This document shows, one piece after another, positions 1 through 8,425 of a stretch of DNA of 64,000 nt. Within the stretch, counting starts at the first letter, position 1. Each line of letters starts with the position of its first letter. The DNA is from Salinibacterium sp. NK8237 (GTDB lineage Bacteria; Actinomycetota; Actinomycetes; Actinomycetales; Microbacteriaceae): positions 558,001-622,000 of the forward strand of contig NZ_JADYWE010000001.1 in assembly GCF_015864955.1 (NCBI RefSeq), read 5' to 3'. The position numbers and the translations under genes are program-made. The notes under the pieces are model-generated. The model saw nothing but the letters and a program-made list of their open reading frames with translations. It did no database searches and was not told the origin of the DNA.

Positions 1-1
1 A

Positions 2-1372
2 CTGCCCGACTCCATCCTTGATGTCATCCCGGTGGACTTCGTGGTCAACGCCGCTCTCGCGGCTGCGGCCACGAAGTCGGATCCTGAGGCGCCGAAGTAC
101 TACCACGTGAGTTCAGGAGCGAGCAATCCCCTGCCGTTCCACCGCATGTATGAGAACGTCAATGCGTATTTCACCGCCAATCCGCTGCCGGCCGAGGACG
201 GCGAGATCGCCGTTCCGCTCTGGCGATTCCCCGGCGGTCTCAAAGTCGAAAAGGCTCTCGTCAAGCGTGAACGTCAAGCGGCTCGCGCTGAAGGCGTCAT
301 CGCAAAACTGCCGACCACTCCACGCACGCGCCGCTGGCTCGACGACGTCAAGAGCGGCCAGCACCAGCTTGAGGTGCTGCGCGGCTTTACGAATCTCTAC
401 CGGGCCTACGTGCAGACGGAGATCATCTTCGACGACGCGAACACCCGGGAGCTGCTGGCATCGCTGCCCGCGACCTCAGAGGAAAGCGCGCGTTTCGATG
501 TGACCGATATCGACTGGGAAACCTACTTTCAGCAGGTACATTTTCCTGCGATCACCACCCTCACCAGGGCGTTCGCCAATCGACCGGCTGCGAAAGCACG
601 CACGGCTAAGAAATTGCCCGAGCGCACGGATGTCGTCGCTGTTTTCGACCTCGAGGGAACAGTCGTCGACTCCAACCTCGTGAAGCAGTATTTGCTGCTG
701 TGGGGCGGCACCGTTCCGCGGTCGAAGGTAGTGCACGACTTGGCCGATTTCACCTTTTCGTTGCGCAAGTACGTGCGGGCCGAACGTCGTGACCGCGGTG
801 AATTCATTCGCACCTTCATGCGTCGCTACGAGGGCTTCAAAGTCGCCGAAATCGAACGCATGGTTCGCGGAAGCTTCGGCCGAGCGATGATGCGCCGGGT
901 GATGCCGGATGCGCTGCGTCGCGTTCAGGAACATCGCGATGCCGGCCACCGCACCATCCTCGTCACCGGCACGATGGATCTCGTCGTGACTCCGTTCTTG
1001 CCGTACTTCGATGAGGTGATTGCGGGCCGGATGCACGAACGTGACGGTGTTCTCACGGGATTCTTGGCTGATCCGCCCCTCGTCGACGAAGCTCGGGCGG
1101 CGTGGCTATTGCACTACACCGACCAGCATGGCTTCAACCTCAGCCAGTCCTACGGTTACGGCGACAGTCATGCCGATATGCGCTGGCTTCAGCTTCTGGG
1201 ACACGCCAATGCGGTAAATCCCGACGTCAACCTCTATAAGCACGCTCAAGAGAAGCGCTGGAATGTGCTCGACTGGAAGCGCCGCTCCCCTAACTCCCGC
1301 ATCCCGCGACCTCGCGCCGCGGCCACTGCGAACACGGAAGGAGAGGAACAGAACTCGACGCCGTCGAGCTAG
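2..1372 (+). CDS. Fatty-acyl reductase-like (SDR/male-sterility) and HAD-IB phosphatase fusion, 5' partial
   Basis: The frame is open to the left edge, so the N-terminal NAD(P)-binding Rossmann domain lies outside the window. The visible N-terminus (Ile-Pro-Val-Asp-Phe-Val-Val-Asn-Ala) resembles the end of the SDR fold in fatty acyl-CoA reductases, and about 170 residues of the male-sterility C-terminal type follow. From about base 640 a HAD-IB (SerB-like) domain begins: motif I DLEGT, a motif II Thr in VTGT, and motif IV GYGDSHAD near base 1163. Family knowledge predicts reduction of an acyl thioester plus a phosphatase on one chain; the substrate is unknown. Motif I has Glu where Asp is usual at the acid/base position. 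The tail after about base 1270 is basic and disordered. The gene ends 12 nt before a diiron protein gene, which suggests an operon. The domain assignment is good; the pathway is inference. Confidence 0.75.
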   Translation: MPDSILDVIPVDFVVNAALAAAATKSDPEAPKYYHVSSGASNPLPFHRMYENVNAYFTANPLPAEDGEIAVPLWRFPGGLKVEKALVKRERQAARAEGVIAKLPTTPRTRRWLDDVKSGQHQLEVLRGFTNLYRAYVQTEIIFDDANTRELLASLPATSEESARFDVTDIDWETYFQQVHFPAITTLTRAFANRPAAKARTAKKLPERTDVVAVFDLEGTVVDSNLVKQYLLLWGGTVPRSKVVHDLADFTFSLRKYVRAERRDRGEFIRTFMRRYEGFKVAEIERMVRGSFGRAMMRRVMPDALRRVQEHRDAGHRTILVTGTMDLVVTPFLPYFDEVIAGRMHERDGVLTGFLADPPLVDEARAAWLLHYTDQHGFNLSQSYGYGDSHADMRWLQLLGHANAVNPDVNLYKHAQEKRWNVLDWKRRSPNSRIPRPRAAATANTEGEEQNSTPSS

Positions 1373-1384
1373 TTCCCACATCTC

Positions 1385-2179
1385 ATGGCATTTGATATTG
1401 ATCGCTACACGTCCACCTCTAAGAAGGTTCAGTGGGGCGACCTCGACTTCAGCGAGTTCGAGCGCAACCCGCTGCCCGACTCCACGCTGCGCAGCCTGCG
1501 CTACATGGCGGATGTCGAGTACCACACGGTCTGCTACCTGCGAGACCTGCTCGTCACGCCTTCCCACAAGGAGGTCGATGTCAGCGCGTTTATGACGATG
1601 TGGAACCGTGAAGAGTTCTGGCACGGCGAAGCGCTCTCGAAGGTGCTCGGCGCGCACGACGTCACTCTTGACTATGACGAGCTCAAGGCCACGCGCCTCA
1701 AGCTCGGTTGGAAAGACCGCCTCGACCCGATCAAACAGTCCGTACTCGGCAACGTGATTGGCAAAGACTTCATTGCTGTGCACATGATTTGGGGCGCAGC
1801 GAATGAATGGTCGGCTGTTGCCGCTTACAACCGCCTTGCCGACATGGAGAAACATCCCGTGCTGTCGGAATTGCTTCGCCGCATTGCGAAGCAAGAGGCA
1901 CGTCACGTTGCGTTCTATGCGACCCAAGCTCGTGAGCGGCTTGCCAAGAGCAAGAAAGCGCAAGTCCTTGCGCGTTTCGCGCTCAAGGGTGCCTGGGGGC
2001 CAGTGGGTTCGAGCATCATGCCGGCCGAAGAAGTCACGCACGTGATGGGCCACTTGTTCTCGGGCGAAGATGGACTGCGAGAGATCCGCAAGCTCGACGA
2101 ACATATTTCGCGCATGCCGGGCCTCGAAGGTTTGACCATTGTCGAGACCTCCATGAAAAAGTATGGCGTAGCCGCCTAA
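1385..2179 (+). CDS. Ferritin-like diiron protein (desaturase/oxygenase-like)
   Basis: This is a 264-residue, predominantly helical protein. Two ExxH motifs can be seen: Glu-Glu-Phe-Trp-His-Gly-Glu (bases 1609-1632) and Glu-Ala-Arg-His-Val-Ala-Phe (from about base 1894). They are about 90 residues apart, as in diiron carboxylate proteins of the ferritin-like superfamily. The pattern resembles soluble acyl-ACP desaturases (EExxH ... ExRH) more than rubrerythrin, and no rubredoxin-type Cys pairs are present. There is no signal peptide, so it should be cytoplasmic. It follows the reductase/HAD fusion by 12 nt and probably shares its transcript. An oxidative role on a lipid substrate is therefore a reasonable guess but unproven. 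Confidence 0.75.
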   Translation: MAFDIDRYTSTSKKVQWGDLDFSEFERNPLPDSTLRSLRYMADVEYHTVCYLRDLLVTPSHKEVDVSAFMTMWNREEFWHGEALSKVLGAHDVTLDYDELKATRLKLGWKDRLDPIKQSVLGNVIGKDFIAVHMIWGAANEWSAVAAYNRLADMEKHPVLSELLRRIAKQEARHVAFYATQARERLAKSKKAQVLARFALKGAWGPVGSSIMPAEEVTHVMGHLFSGEDGLREIRKLDEHISRMPGLEGLTIVETSMKKYGVAA

Positions 2180-2235
2180 CAGGCGTAGGCTGCTCGCTGG
2201 ACTATTAGCCGCAATCGAATGAGTAAGTTGGAACT

Positions 2236-2730
2236 GTGGGCGTAAGAATCGAACGAATCGACCTTCCCGGGTTTGGCGTACGCAACGACGTCATTACGGG
2301 TTCAGGATGCCGCGTCAGCGTGGTTTCGCTGCGTTCAGGTGAGCGCGACCTCGCTTTCTTTAACGCTGACGACCCCGACTCCAACGCTGCGTCAATCTCG
2401 TTGACAGACGACGAAGCCTCCGCCATCGCGGAAGTTCTCGGGTCGTCTCTCACTCTCAGTCGCTTGTCGGCACTCGGCGAGAAAGCCGAAGGGTTGTTCA
2501 ACGAAGAGATCTCGCTGCCTAACGGCTCCGACTTCGTGGGGCACCCCATGGGAGATATGAAAGCTCGCACTCTCACGAGTGCATCGATCGTTGCCATCGT
2601 GCGAGGCAATGACGTTGTCGCATCGCCCGGTCCCGAAGTTATTTTCGAGACCGGTGATGTCATCGTCGCGGTGGGTACTCGTCAGGGTCTCGACGCACTG
2701 GGCAAGCTCATCAATAACGGCCCAAGCTAA
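2236..2730 (+). CDS. Cation:proton antiporter regulatory subunit, KhtT-like (TrkA-C domain)
   Basis: The product has 164 residues and starts at GTG (2236), preceded by a TTGGAAC ribosome-binding stretch. The N-terminal half is a small regulatory domain. The C-terminal 80 residues form a TrkA-C/RCK-C fold ending in GDVIVAVGTRQGLDALGKL, the ligand-sensing module found on potassium antiporters. The antiporter gene begins 9 nt after its stop. In the KhtTU family such a subunit gates K+(NH4+)/H+ efflux in response to pH or a nucleotide. It lacks the RCK-N domain, as expected for KhtT-type rather than KefC-type systems. Confidence 0.8.
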   Translation: MGVRIERIDLPGFGVRNDVITGSGCRVSVVSLRSGERDLAFFNADDPDSNAASISLTDDEASAIAEVLGSSLTLSRLSALGEKAEGLFNEEISLPNGSDFVGHPMGDMKARTLTSASIVAIVRGNDVVASPGPEVIFETGDVIVAVGTRQGLDALGKLINNGPS

Positions 2731-2739
2731 GCGCCGCGT

Positions 2740-3939
2740 ATGCATGAGACGACGCAGCTACTCATCGAGGTTGGCGCTCTCCTGCTCGTACTCAGCATGC
2801 TCGGCAGAGTTGCCGCACGCTTCGGGTTTTCCGCGATCCCTCTTTACCTCCTCGCCGGTCTCGCTGTCGGCGAAGGTGGGCTTCTTCCACTGCAAGCTAG
2901 CGAAGAGTTCTTCGAGGTGGGCTCGCAAATTGGCGTGATCTTGCTGCTCGCGATGTTGGGGCTGGAGTACTCGGCCGATGAACTCATGTCGAATCTCAAG
3001 ACGTCGCGCATTTCGGGAATTCTGGATGGCGTCTTCAACGCTCTTCCTGGCGCGCTGTTCGCGATTCTTTTGGGTTGGGAACCGGCCGCAGTGGTCGCTC
3101 TAGCCGGAGTGACGTGGGTCTCATCCTCCGGTGTTATCGCCAAGGTGGTGCGCGACCTTGGTCGCCTCGGAAACCGAGAAACCCCGGTCATCCTGTCGAT
3201 TTTGGTGATGGAAGACCTAGCGATGGCGTTCTACCTTCCCGTGCTGTCGGCACTCGTGATCGGTGCCGGTCTCATGCAGGGCGCCATCACTGTGGCGATC
3301 GCCGTCGCCGTTGTCGTCACGATTCTTTATATAGCGCTCCGCCACGGACGCGTTCTGTCCCGCTTGCTCCCCCAGAAAAATGCTGAAGCATTGCTGCTGG
3401 GTGTGGTCGGGCTCACGATGCTCGTTGCAGGCCTTGCTGAGGCGGTGAACGTTTCTGCTGCCGTCGGCGCATTCTTAGTCGGTATCGCCATCTCCGGGCC
3501 AGTGGCCCATCAGTCGGCACAGCTCATCACTCCCCTGCGTGACCTCTTCGCTGCTGTCTTCTTCGTCTTCTTCGGGATTTCAACGTCACCCGCAGACATC
3601 ATCCCTGTACTGCTACCGGCATTTGCTCTCGCGGTGCTGACCATCGGCACAAAAGCGTTTTCGGGTTACATGGCAGCGAAGCGTGCCGGAATCGCAGTGC
3701 CAGGCCGCTGGCGCACTGGTCTTGCCCTCACTCCCCGTGGAGAGTTTTCCATTGTAATCGCCGGGCTAGCCGTCGGAGCCGGCATCGAGCCCCTTCTCGC
3801 GCCGCTGGCAACCGCCTATGTACTCATGACGATCATTGCGGGCCCACTGCTGGCTCGTGTGCCCGACACCGCGTGGTTCAAGGCGAAGGTGCGCAAGACA
3901 GCGTCGGCGCCGCCGACGACACCTGTCGCTACTCGCTAG
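2740..3939 (+). CDS. CPA2-family cation:proton antiporter (KhtU-like)
   Basis: This is a 399-residue integral membrane protein with about 12 hydrophobic segments and a Na+/H+ exchanger fold of the CPA2 (KefB/KhtU) type. Recognisable pieces are the N-terminal EVGALLLVLSMLGRVAARFG segment, the GLEYSADEL region, and the late TPRGEFSIVIAG motif characteristic of monovalent cation/H+ antiporters. It has no C-terminal RCK domain; the preceding gene supplies the regulatory TrkA-C module. The likely role is K+ or NH4+ efflux for pH and potassium homeostasis. The last 20 residues are a short polar tail. Confidence 0.85.
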   Translation: MHETTQLLIEVGALLLVLSMLGRVAARFGFSAIPLYLLAGLAVGEGGLLPLQASEEFFEVGSQIGVILLLAMLGLEYSADELMSNLKTSRISGILDGVFNALPGALFAILLGWEPAAVVALAGVTWVSSSGVIAKVVRDLGRLGNRETPVILSILVMEDLAMAFYLPVLSALVIGAGLMQGAITVAIAVAVVVTILYIALRHGRVLSRLLPQKNAEALLLGVVGLTMLVAGLAEAVNVSAAVGAFLVGIAISGPVAHQSAQLITPLRDLFAAVFFVFFGISTSPADIIPVLLPAFALAVLTIGTKAFSGYMAAKRAGIAVPGRWRTGLALTPRGEFSIVIAGLAVGAGIEPLLAPLATAYVLMTIIAGPLLARVPDTAWFKAKVRKTASAPPTTPVATR

Positions 3940-3996
3940 TCGCAGCCGCTAATGGCACGGCCCGACTCCAGCGTGAGCTGAGCCTCGAGTCACACG

Positions 3997-4389
3997 CTAG
4001 CGCGCGAGGGCTTTCGCGTTGTAGGCGCGGACATAGCTGGGGATCAAGAATAGATCAACGATCAGCCAAACGTAGGCAGCCGCGATGAGCACAAAGCCAA
4101 TGTAGATCGCTGCGGTAGCGATCCCGATCCACCACAACGCGAGGAAGCCAATCGCGCTGCCGATCCGCCCGAGGTAGAAGTAATGGGCCGCGAATCCTGT
4201 CAAAAGGAGAGCCAGCAGATACGTAATCGCGACGTCTTTGCGGGGCGCTATCGCCACTACGTGGGAGGGCGCAGCCACTTTCGGAGCAGAGTGTTCAGTC
4301 CACGTAGTGCCGTTCCACCACCGGCTCAGTGTGGGGTCGCTAGGGTCGGAATACCACCCTGCGGGCGGGGCAACGGTGTTATCGGTCAC
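3997..4389 (-). CDS. DUF2510 and TM2-domain small membrane protein
   Basis: The product has 130 residues. The start is GTG with a strong AAAGGAG site 5 nt upstream. Residues about 9-33 are a DUF2510 module (PAGWYSDPSDPTLSRWWNG...TEH), a Trp-rich motif common in actinobacterial membrane proteins. After a short linker, two hydrophobic hairpins around LLTGFAAHYFYLGRIGSAIG form a TM2-type pair with the conserved G-x-HxFYLG sequence. The function is unknown; such proteins are envelope-located. It lies convergent to the antiporter gene and downstream of the DUF2130 gene. Confidence 0.8.
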   Translation of the reverse strand: MTDNTVAPPAGWYSDPSDPTLSRWWNGTTWTEHSAPKVAAPSHVVAIAPRKDVAITYLLALLLTGFAAHYFYLGRIGSAIGFLALWWIGIATAAIYIGFVLIAAAYVWLIVDLFLIPSYVRAYNAKALAR

Positions 4390-4475
4390 AGAATCTCCTT
4401 TGTAGAACTGAGCCTATCTCTGCACTGCCCTGAGGCGGACCTACCTCCAGTCGAAAGCAGGCGTCGCTTCGAACT

Positions 4476-5888
4476 TTAGCTGTCGAGCTTGTTCAGGTCG
4501 GAGAACTTCTGGGCCATCGTCGGGTTGCCCTTGGTGAGCTTCTTGATGGTCACATCCTGAGCCTTGTCGTTCGCGAGACGCAGGTTGCGGTTGGTGCCGA
4601 GCAACGCATCCTTGGTCTTCTGCAGGTGATCGATCGACTTGTCGATCTCATCGATCGCGGTCTGAAACTTGCGGGATGCCAGATCGAAGTTGCGCGCGAA
4701 GCCTGATTTGAACGAGTCCAACTCTTCTTCGAAGTTGGTTACGTCGATGCTCTGCGCTTTCACGAGCGCAAGCTCATTCTTGTAGGAGAGCGAGTTAAGC
4801 GCCGCGTTGCGGAGAACCGTGATGATCGGAATAAAGAATTGCGGGCGCACGACATACATCTTCGGGTAGCGGTGGGAGACATCCACAATTCCAGAGTTAT
4901 AGAGCTCGCTTTCGGGCTCAAGCAACGACACCAGCACGGCGTACTCGCAGCCCTTTTCGTTGCGGTCCTTGTCGAGTTCTTTCAAAAAGTCTTCGTTGCG
5001 CTTCTTGGTCGCCGTCGTGTCGGCTTCGTTCTTCATTTCGAACATAATCGACACGATTTCGGTGCCCGATTCATCCGCTTCTTTGAAGATGTAGTCGCCC
5101 TTGCTGCCGCTGCGAGCGTCATTGTCTTTCTCAAAGTAGGCGCGCGGGAAGGCTGTAGCGCGAATCTGGTTGAACGTGGTCTCACAGTGGATCTCGAGCG
5201 TCTCACCGATCATCTTCGTGGAGAGCCGCGCTTTCATGTCGCGCAGTCGCTCAATCGCATCGTCGCGATCCTTGATCTGGGTCTCATACTTGTCTTTCAT
5301 CGATGTCTCGGCGAGCTTCTTCTCCAGCTCCACCCGCTCGAGCGTGCCCTTGAGCCCGTCGCGTTCCTTCTCCACGGCGCCTACCGCTGCCGAAAGCGCC
5401 AGCTGCTGCTCCGAGCCTGCTGCCTGGAGCTTCGACTTCAGCAACTGAATTTCGGCTTCCTTCTCGGCAGTCGCCTTCTGCAACTCATTGACCCGCTTGG
5501 CCTCGGCAAGATCGGCCGCAGCCTGACGCTCCCGCTGCGTCTTCTCAAGCTCATTCGCCAGAGAATCGCGCTCGGCCTGCACAGTACTCAATGCTTCGGA
5601 AACCGCGAGCTTCTGGGCAACAGCGCCCGCATCCAGCTGTGCCTTGAGCTCTTGGATGGCGGCATCCTTCTTCGACGCCTCCGCCTGTAAATCACGGGCA
5701 ATCTTCGCCTCGGCAAGCTCGATCTCGGCCTTCTTCGTTGCCTCGGCAGACTCCAGTCGCTCGTGCAGTTCGCTCTCGAACTCACGGTCGCGAATCTGCT
5801 TCACGATGTCGGCATAGCCAGCCTCATCTATCGTGAACGCTTTGCCACAGTGAGGGCAGGTAACTTCGTGCATCGGCGCGTAATCCAT
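4476..5888 (-). CDS. DUF2130 protein: zinc-knuckle, coiled coil and nuclease-like domain
   Basis: The start is taken at ATG 5888, which has GAGAC 6 nt upstream; the frame also allows TTG 5897 or ATG 5873. Near the N-terminus a CPHCGKAF half zinc-knuckle is followed by about 200 residues of charged coiled coil rich in Ala, Glu, Lys and Gln. The C-terminal half is DUF2130. It contains [10 protein letters not shown] and, about 20 residues on, IMFEMKNE, a spacing that fits a PD-(D/E)xK nuclease core (D...ExK). The architecture recalls RmuC. Its role is not established; DNA processing is a reasonable guess. It is not clearly in an operon. Confidence 0.75.
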   Translation of the reverse strand: MDYAPMHEVTCPHCGKAFTIDEAGYADIVKQIRDREFESELHERLESAEATKKAEIELAEAKIARDLQAEASKKDAAIQELKAQLDAGAVAQKLAVSEALSTVQAERDSLANELEKTQRERQAAADLAEAKRVNELQKATAEKEAEIQLLKSKLQAAGSEQQLALSAAVGAVEKERDGLKGTLERVELEKKLAETSMKDKYETQIKDRDDAIERLRDMKARLSTKMIGETLEIHCETTFNQIRATAFPRAYFEKDNDARSGSKGDYIFKEADESGTEIVSIMFEMKNEADTTATKKRNEDFLKELDKDRNEKGCEYAVLVSLLEPESELYNSGIVDVSHRYPKMYVVRPQFFIPIITVLRNAALNSLSYKNELALVKAQSIDVTNFEEELDSFKSGFARNFDLASRKFQTAIDEIDKSIDHLQKTKDALLGTNRNLRLANDKAQDVTIKKLTKGNPTMAQKFSDLNKLDS

Positions 5889-6061
5889 TCGTCTCAACGT
5901 TCAGATGGATGCACGCCGGCTGCGGTTACTTCACGCGACGCTCTCCAGATCGTTCTCGCTCAGGCTAACGGCTACGACGATGCCGCGGGAGTTGCCGCAC
6001 GAGTAGCCTTCGAATAATCGGAGTCGTCCTCTGGCTGAAGACCGATGCACAAGCCGAAAAG

Positions 6062-7135
6062 CTAGCGAGAGAAGGTTTCCGTCCCGGAGTTTCCGATCGT
6101 CTCCGAGTAATCAAAGGTGACCGTCGTGTCGGTGACCGTGTACGCGATAACGCTGGACTCGCCATCCAGCTCGAAAGTAAGCCTGTAGCTACCCGGTTCG
6201 ACAGTTTCGAAATCGGTGATGACCGCCCCGCGGAGGGGCTCACCGGCAGGGCGCGCCGGGGTTGTGTGCGGCTGTGGGTCCACGGCGTCATTCGTGACGG
6301 TCACTTCGCCCACCAGACCGCCGTTGATATACGGATACGTTTCGGTGCCGTGATAGTGATAACCCGCGCTCTCATCAGGATGCCCGTTGTAGTCGTCGAG
6401 CGGCTGAAGAGCGGAACCGTCAGGCTCCAACGAGCCGTAGATCGCATAGCCGTCAAGCGCGTAGGCAATCGGCTTCGCGTACCCCACAGCGCTCTCGAGA
6501 TGGAGCGGAGCCACGTGGTAGTGATAGTCATCGGCCTTGCCGCAGTGACCGCCCCATTCGTCGAGCTCGCCGGCCAACAGCGCGTCATCCCCGCGGTTGT
6601 TCAGTGCATTGAAGATAGGCACTCCATTGACCGCAAGGGCGATGGCGCCGCTAAAGAGGCCGGTTCTTGCTGACACCGGTGTCTGCGCGAGCGACGGAGA
6701 CACCGGGAGCCGAAACGCATTGTCACCGGAAAACGGCTGGGGAAAGGGGAATTGCTGTTGCCAACTTGTGATGCCTTCCATCATGTTGTGGGCGGGGAGG
6801 CCGTTGCTTTCGACCATCCAATAGTCCCCGCTCACAAAGGTGTTCACCGTCGACGCAAATTCGTCGAATCCGGGCAAGCCAGCTCCCGCGCTTTCGGATG
6901 GTAGCGGCGTGGGACTCGTCTCCGCCGTTGCCGTGATCTCCGCTGGTTGAGCGGCGCACGCGGCCAGAAGGAGTGCGCCGATGCTCAGTCCACCCGCGCC
7001 CAAGAGTGTTCGCCGAGAGAGCCCGGTGGTTCGTGGCTCGTGGGGGTGGACGTGTTCGTGCGGATGCGGATGCTCGTGGGGATGAGCGTGTTCGTGAGGG
7101 TGTACGTGCTCATGGGGATGGATGTGCTCGTTCAT
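6062..7135 (-). CDS. YHYH-domain Tat lipoprotein with N-terminal HxHPHE repeats
   Basis: The product has 357 residues. ATG 7135 has GGAG 10 nt upstream and overlaps the stop of the nickel/cobalt permease gene (ATGA). Residues 4-33 are five tandem hexapeptides His-x-His-Pro-His-Glu. They are followed by a twin-arginine motif, SRRTLLGAGG (residues 40-49), a hydrophobic stretch, and the lipobox LAAC with Cys60, so a Tat-exported lipoprotein is predicted. The mature part carries a YHYH domain: DDYHYHVAP, then about 50 residues later GYHYHGTETYPY. YHYH proteins have no agreed function, but conserved His residues suggest metal binding. Having the His repeats before the export signal is unusual, because maturation would remove them. 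The permease partner points to Ni/Co handling (inference). Confidence 0.8.
   Translation of the reverse strand: MNEHIHPHEHVHPHEHAHPHEHPHPHEHVHPHEPRTTGLSRRTLLGAGGLSIGALLLAACAAQPAEITATAETSPTPLPSESAGAGLPGFDEFASTVNTFVSGDYWMVESNGLPAHNMMEGITSWQQQFPFPQPFSGDNAFRLPVSPSLAQTPVSARTGLFSGAIALAVNGVPIFNALNNRGDDALLAGELDEWGGHCGKADDYHYHVAPLHLESAVGYAKPIAYALDGYAIYGSLEPDGSALQPLDDYNGHPDESAGYHYHGTETYPYINGGLVGEVTVTNDAVDPQPHTTPARPAGEPLRGAVITDFETVEPGSYRLTFELDGESSVIAYTVTDTTVTFDYSETIGNSGTETFSR
7037..7126 (-). repeat. Five 18-nt imperfect tandem repeats encoding His-x-His-Pro-His-Glu
   Basis: Five consecutive 18-nt units in the start of the YHYH lipoprotein gene each encode His-x-His-Pro-His-Glu, with x being Ile, Val, Ala, Pro and Val. 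The units differ at synonymous positions as well as at x, so they are not a very recent expansion. Confidence 0.9.
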
Positions 7136-8241
7136 GGCGTTGCAGCTCCTGATCGTTCGTAGGTAACCGTGAGAGTCGATTCAGCTCGTTGCTGCCGACG
7201 ATAGATTTCAGTCCGCTTGCCCCGACGTCGTGAAGCCAGGAGTGCCACTGAACCCGAGGCCACGACGATGGCCAGCGTAACCAACCCGATCATGCCCGCA
7301 GTGGCAAGAATGAAGCCACCGAGAACGAGCGCAGCAGCAGCAGACACTCCGGTGAGTAACAGGTCAACGACTTCGCGCCGCCTCGTGTCATTGCTGGCCC
7401 AGCGGTAGGCCCGCGTCGCGAGATCTCCGCTCACGGTATCGCCCAGGCTCATGCCTGCCAAGAAAAGAATCGGAAGGCACACGCTCAGTCCGACTACCCC
7501 GTAAAAGGCCGACGAGGAGCTCGCTACGATAAGCAGCGTCACCGATGCCGCTGTATCCAGACCGAGTCCGAATAATAGGCCCACCACGTACATACGACCT
7601 GGCCGAGGCGCCGTGCCTACTAGGCGCGCGAGCACAGGCCAGAGCACGCCCCGTGCTTTCGGGCGTGGAGCAGGTTCGCGCGCGGATTCGTTTCGCGCGC
7701 GACGCCGAGAGCGGACTATCCTCACACTGATCGCTGCGTTCATGACGCCCACGAGCACGAGAAAAGAACCCGAAATTGTGCCTGCAATGCCGGTGCCGTC
7801 CGGCAACACCGAAAAGCTCGCCGACTCCGCAGACGCTGTCCCCGAGGCGCCAGAAAGAGCGAGACCAACGATCGCGATAGCCGAAGCAACGAACACGATC
7901 GTGCCGTGTCCTAGCGAGAAAAAGAAGCCCAGCATTGCGCTCGGTTTTGCCTGACCGACCGCAATGCGCGCAGAGTTGTCGATGGCCAAGATGTGATCCG
8001 GGTCGAACGCATGTCGAAGTCCGAGAAGATACGCTGCGACGCCAATGCCGACAGCTGCCGCACCCCCACTGCCCATTCCTACCGGGACCAGGAGAGCGAC
8101 TCCCAGAAAATGGAAGAGGGCTATCAGCATCCACACCAAACGTGGGTGTGAGTGAACGCGGCCCTTGTGATGGACGAACGGTTGCCCCACCGATTTCGTG
8201 GCGGTGGCGTGCAGCTCCCCCGTTGTAATCACGTGCCCCAC
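7132..8241 (-). CDS. NiCoT-family nickel/cobalt permease
   Basis: The product is 369 residues with about eight membrane segments. Signature motifs of the HoxN/NixA/NicT family are present: RHAFDPDHILAIDN (family pattern RHAxDADHI), FSLGHGTIVF, and GLGLDTAASVTLL (family pattern LGFDTATE). This class moves Ni2+ and/or Co2+ into the cell. The motif variants (Pro instead of Ala in the first, no acidic residue after DTA in the third) leave metal preference open. The N-terminus also has clustered His residues (VHHKGRVHSHP). GTG 8241 is taken as start, but GTG 8232 is equally possible because neither has a strong ribosome site. It is translationally coupled to the YHYH lipoprotein. Nested inverted repeats lie just upstream. 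Confidence 0.88.
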   Translation of the reverse strand: MGHVITTGELHATATKSVGQPFVHHKGRVHSHPRLVWMLIALFHFLGVALLVPVGMGSGGAAAVGIGVAAYLLGLRHAFDPDHILAIDNSARIAVGQAKPSAMLGFFFSLGHGTIVFVASAIAIVGLALSGASGTASAESASFSVLPDGTGIAGTISGSFLVLVGVMNAAISVRIVRSRRRARNESAREPAPRPKARGVLWPVLARLVGTAPRPGRMYVVGLLFGLGLDTAASVTLLIVASSSSAFYGVVGLSVCLPILFLAGMSLGDTVSGDLATRAYRWASNDTRRREVVDLLLTGVSAAAALVLGGFILATAGMIGLVTLAIVVASGSVALLASRRRGKRTEIYRRQQRAESTLTVTYERSGAATP

Positions 8242-8294
8242 GCTAGGAAGCGATTCTTGGAATCGTCAATGGGGAAGCCCAGAGTCTTCCTAGC
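8242..8294 (-). promoter_or_regulatory. Nested inverted repeats upstream of the NiCoT gene
   Basis: An outer perfect 9-bp inverted repeat (GCTAGGAAG at 8242-8250 with CTTCCTAGC at 8286-8294) encloses an inner 6-bp one (CGATTC-TTG-GAATCG, 8251-8265). A TTGACG hexamer on the minus strand (8269-8264) could be a -35 element, with a poor -10. The layout fits either a repressor operator or an RNA hairpin controlling the metal permease. No known riboswitch consensus was recognised. Confidence 0.4.
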
Positions 8295-8312
8295 CACGCC
8301 GCCTGCACAACG

Positions 8313-8345
8313 AAAAAGCCCCGCAATCTTTACGATTGCGGGGCT
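8313..8345 (-). terminator. Intrinsic terminator of tRNA-Ala
   Basis: A perfect 12-bp stem (AGCCCCGCAATC with GATTGCGGGGCT) has a short loop and is followed on the minus strand by TTTTT. It begins 4 nt after the encoded CCA end of the tRNA, so it terminates that transcript and separates it from the nickel/cobalt permease gene. Confidence 0.9.
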
Positions 8346-8348
8346 AGA

Positions 8349-8425
8349 TGGTGGATCCAAGGGGATTCGAACCCCTGACCCCCTGCATGCCATGCAGGTG
8401 CGCTACCGGGCTGCGCCATGGACCC
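8349..8425 (-). tRNA. tRNA-Ala (anticodon GGC)
   Basis: The minus strand folds as a full cloverleaf. The acceptor GGGTCCA pairs with TGGATCC, including the G3-U70 wobble that identifies tRNA-Ala. The anticodon stem CCTGC/GCAGG encloses the loop ATGGCAT, giving anticodon GGC, which reads GCC. The T arm is AGGGG-TTCGAAT-CCCCT. The 3' CCA is encoded. A terminator follows immediately. Confidence 0.97.

Noticed and set aside
8242..8312. Cobalamin or NiCo riboswitch upstream of the nickel/cobalt permease
   Set aside because: The region is too short for a cobalamin switch and no known consensus is visible; only inverted repeats are present.
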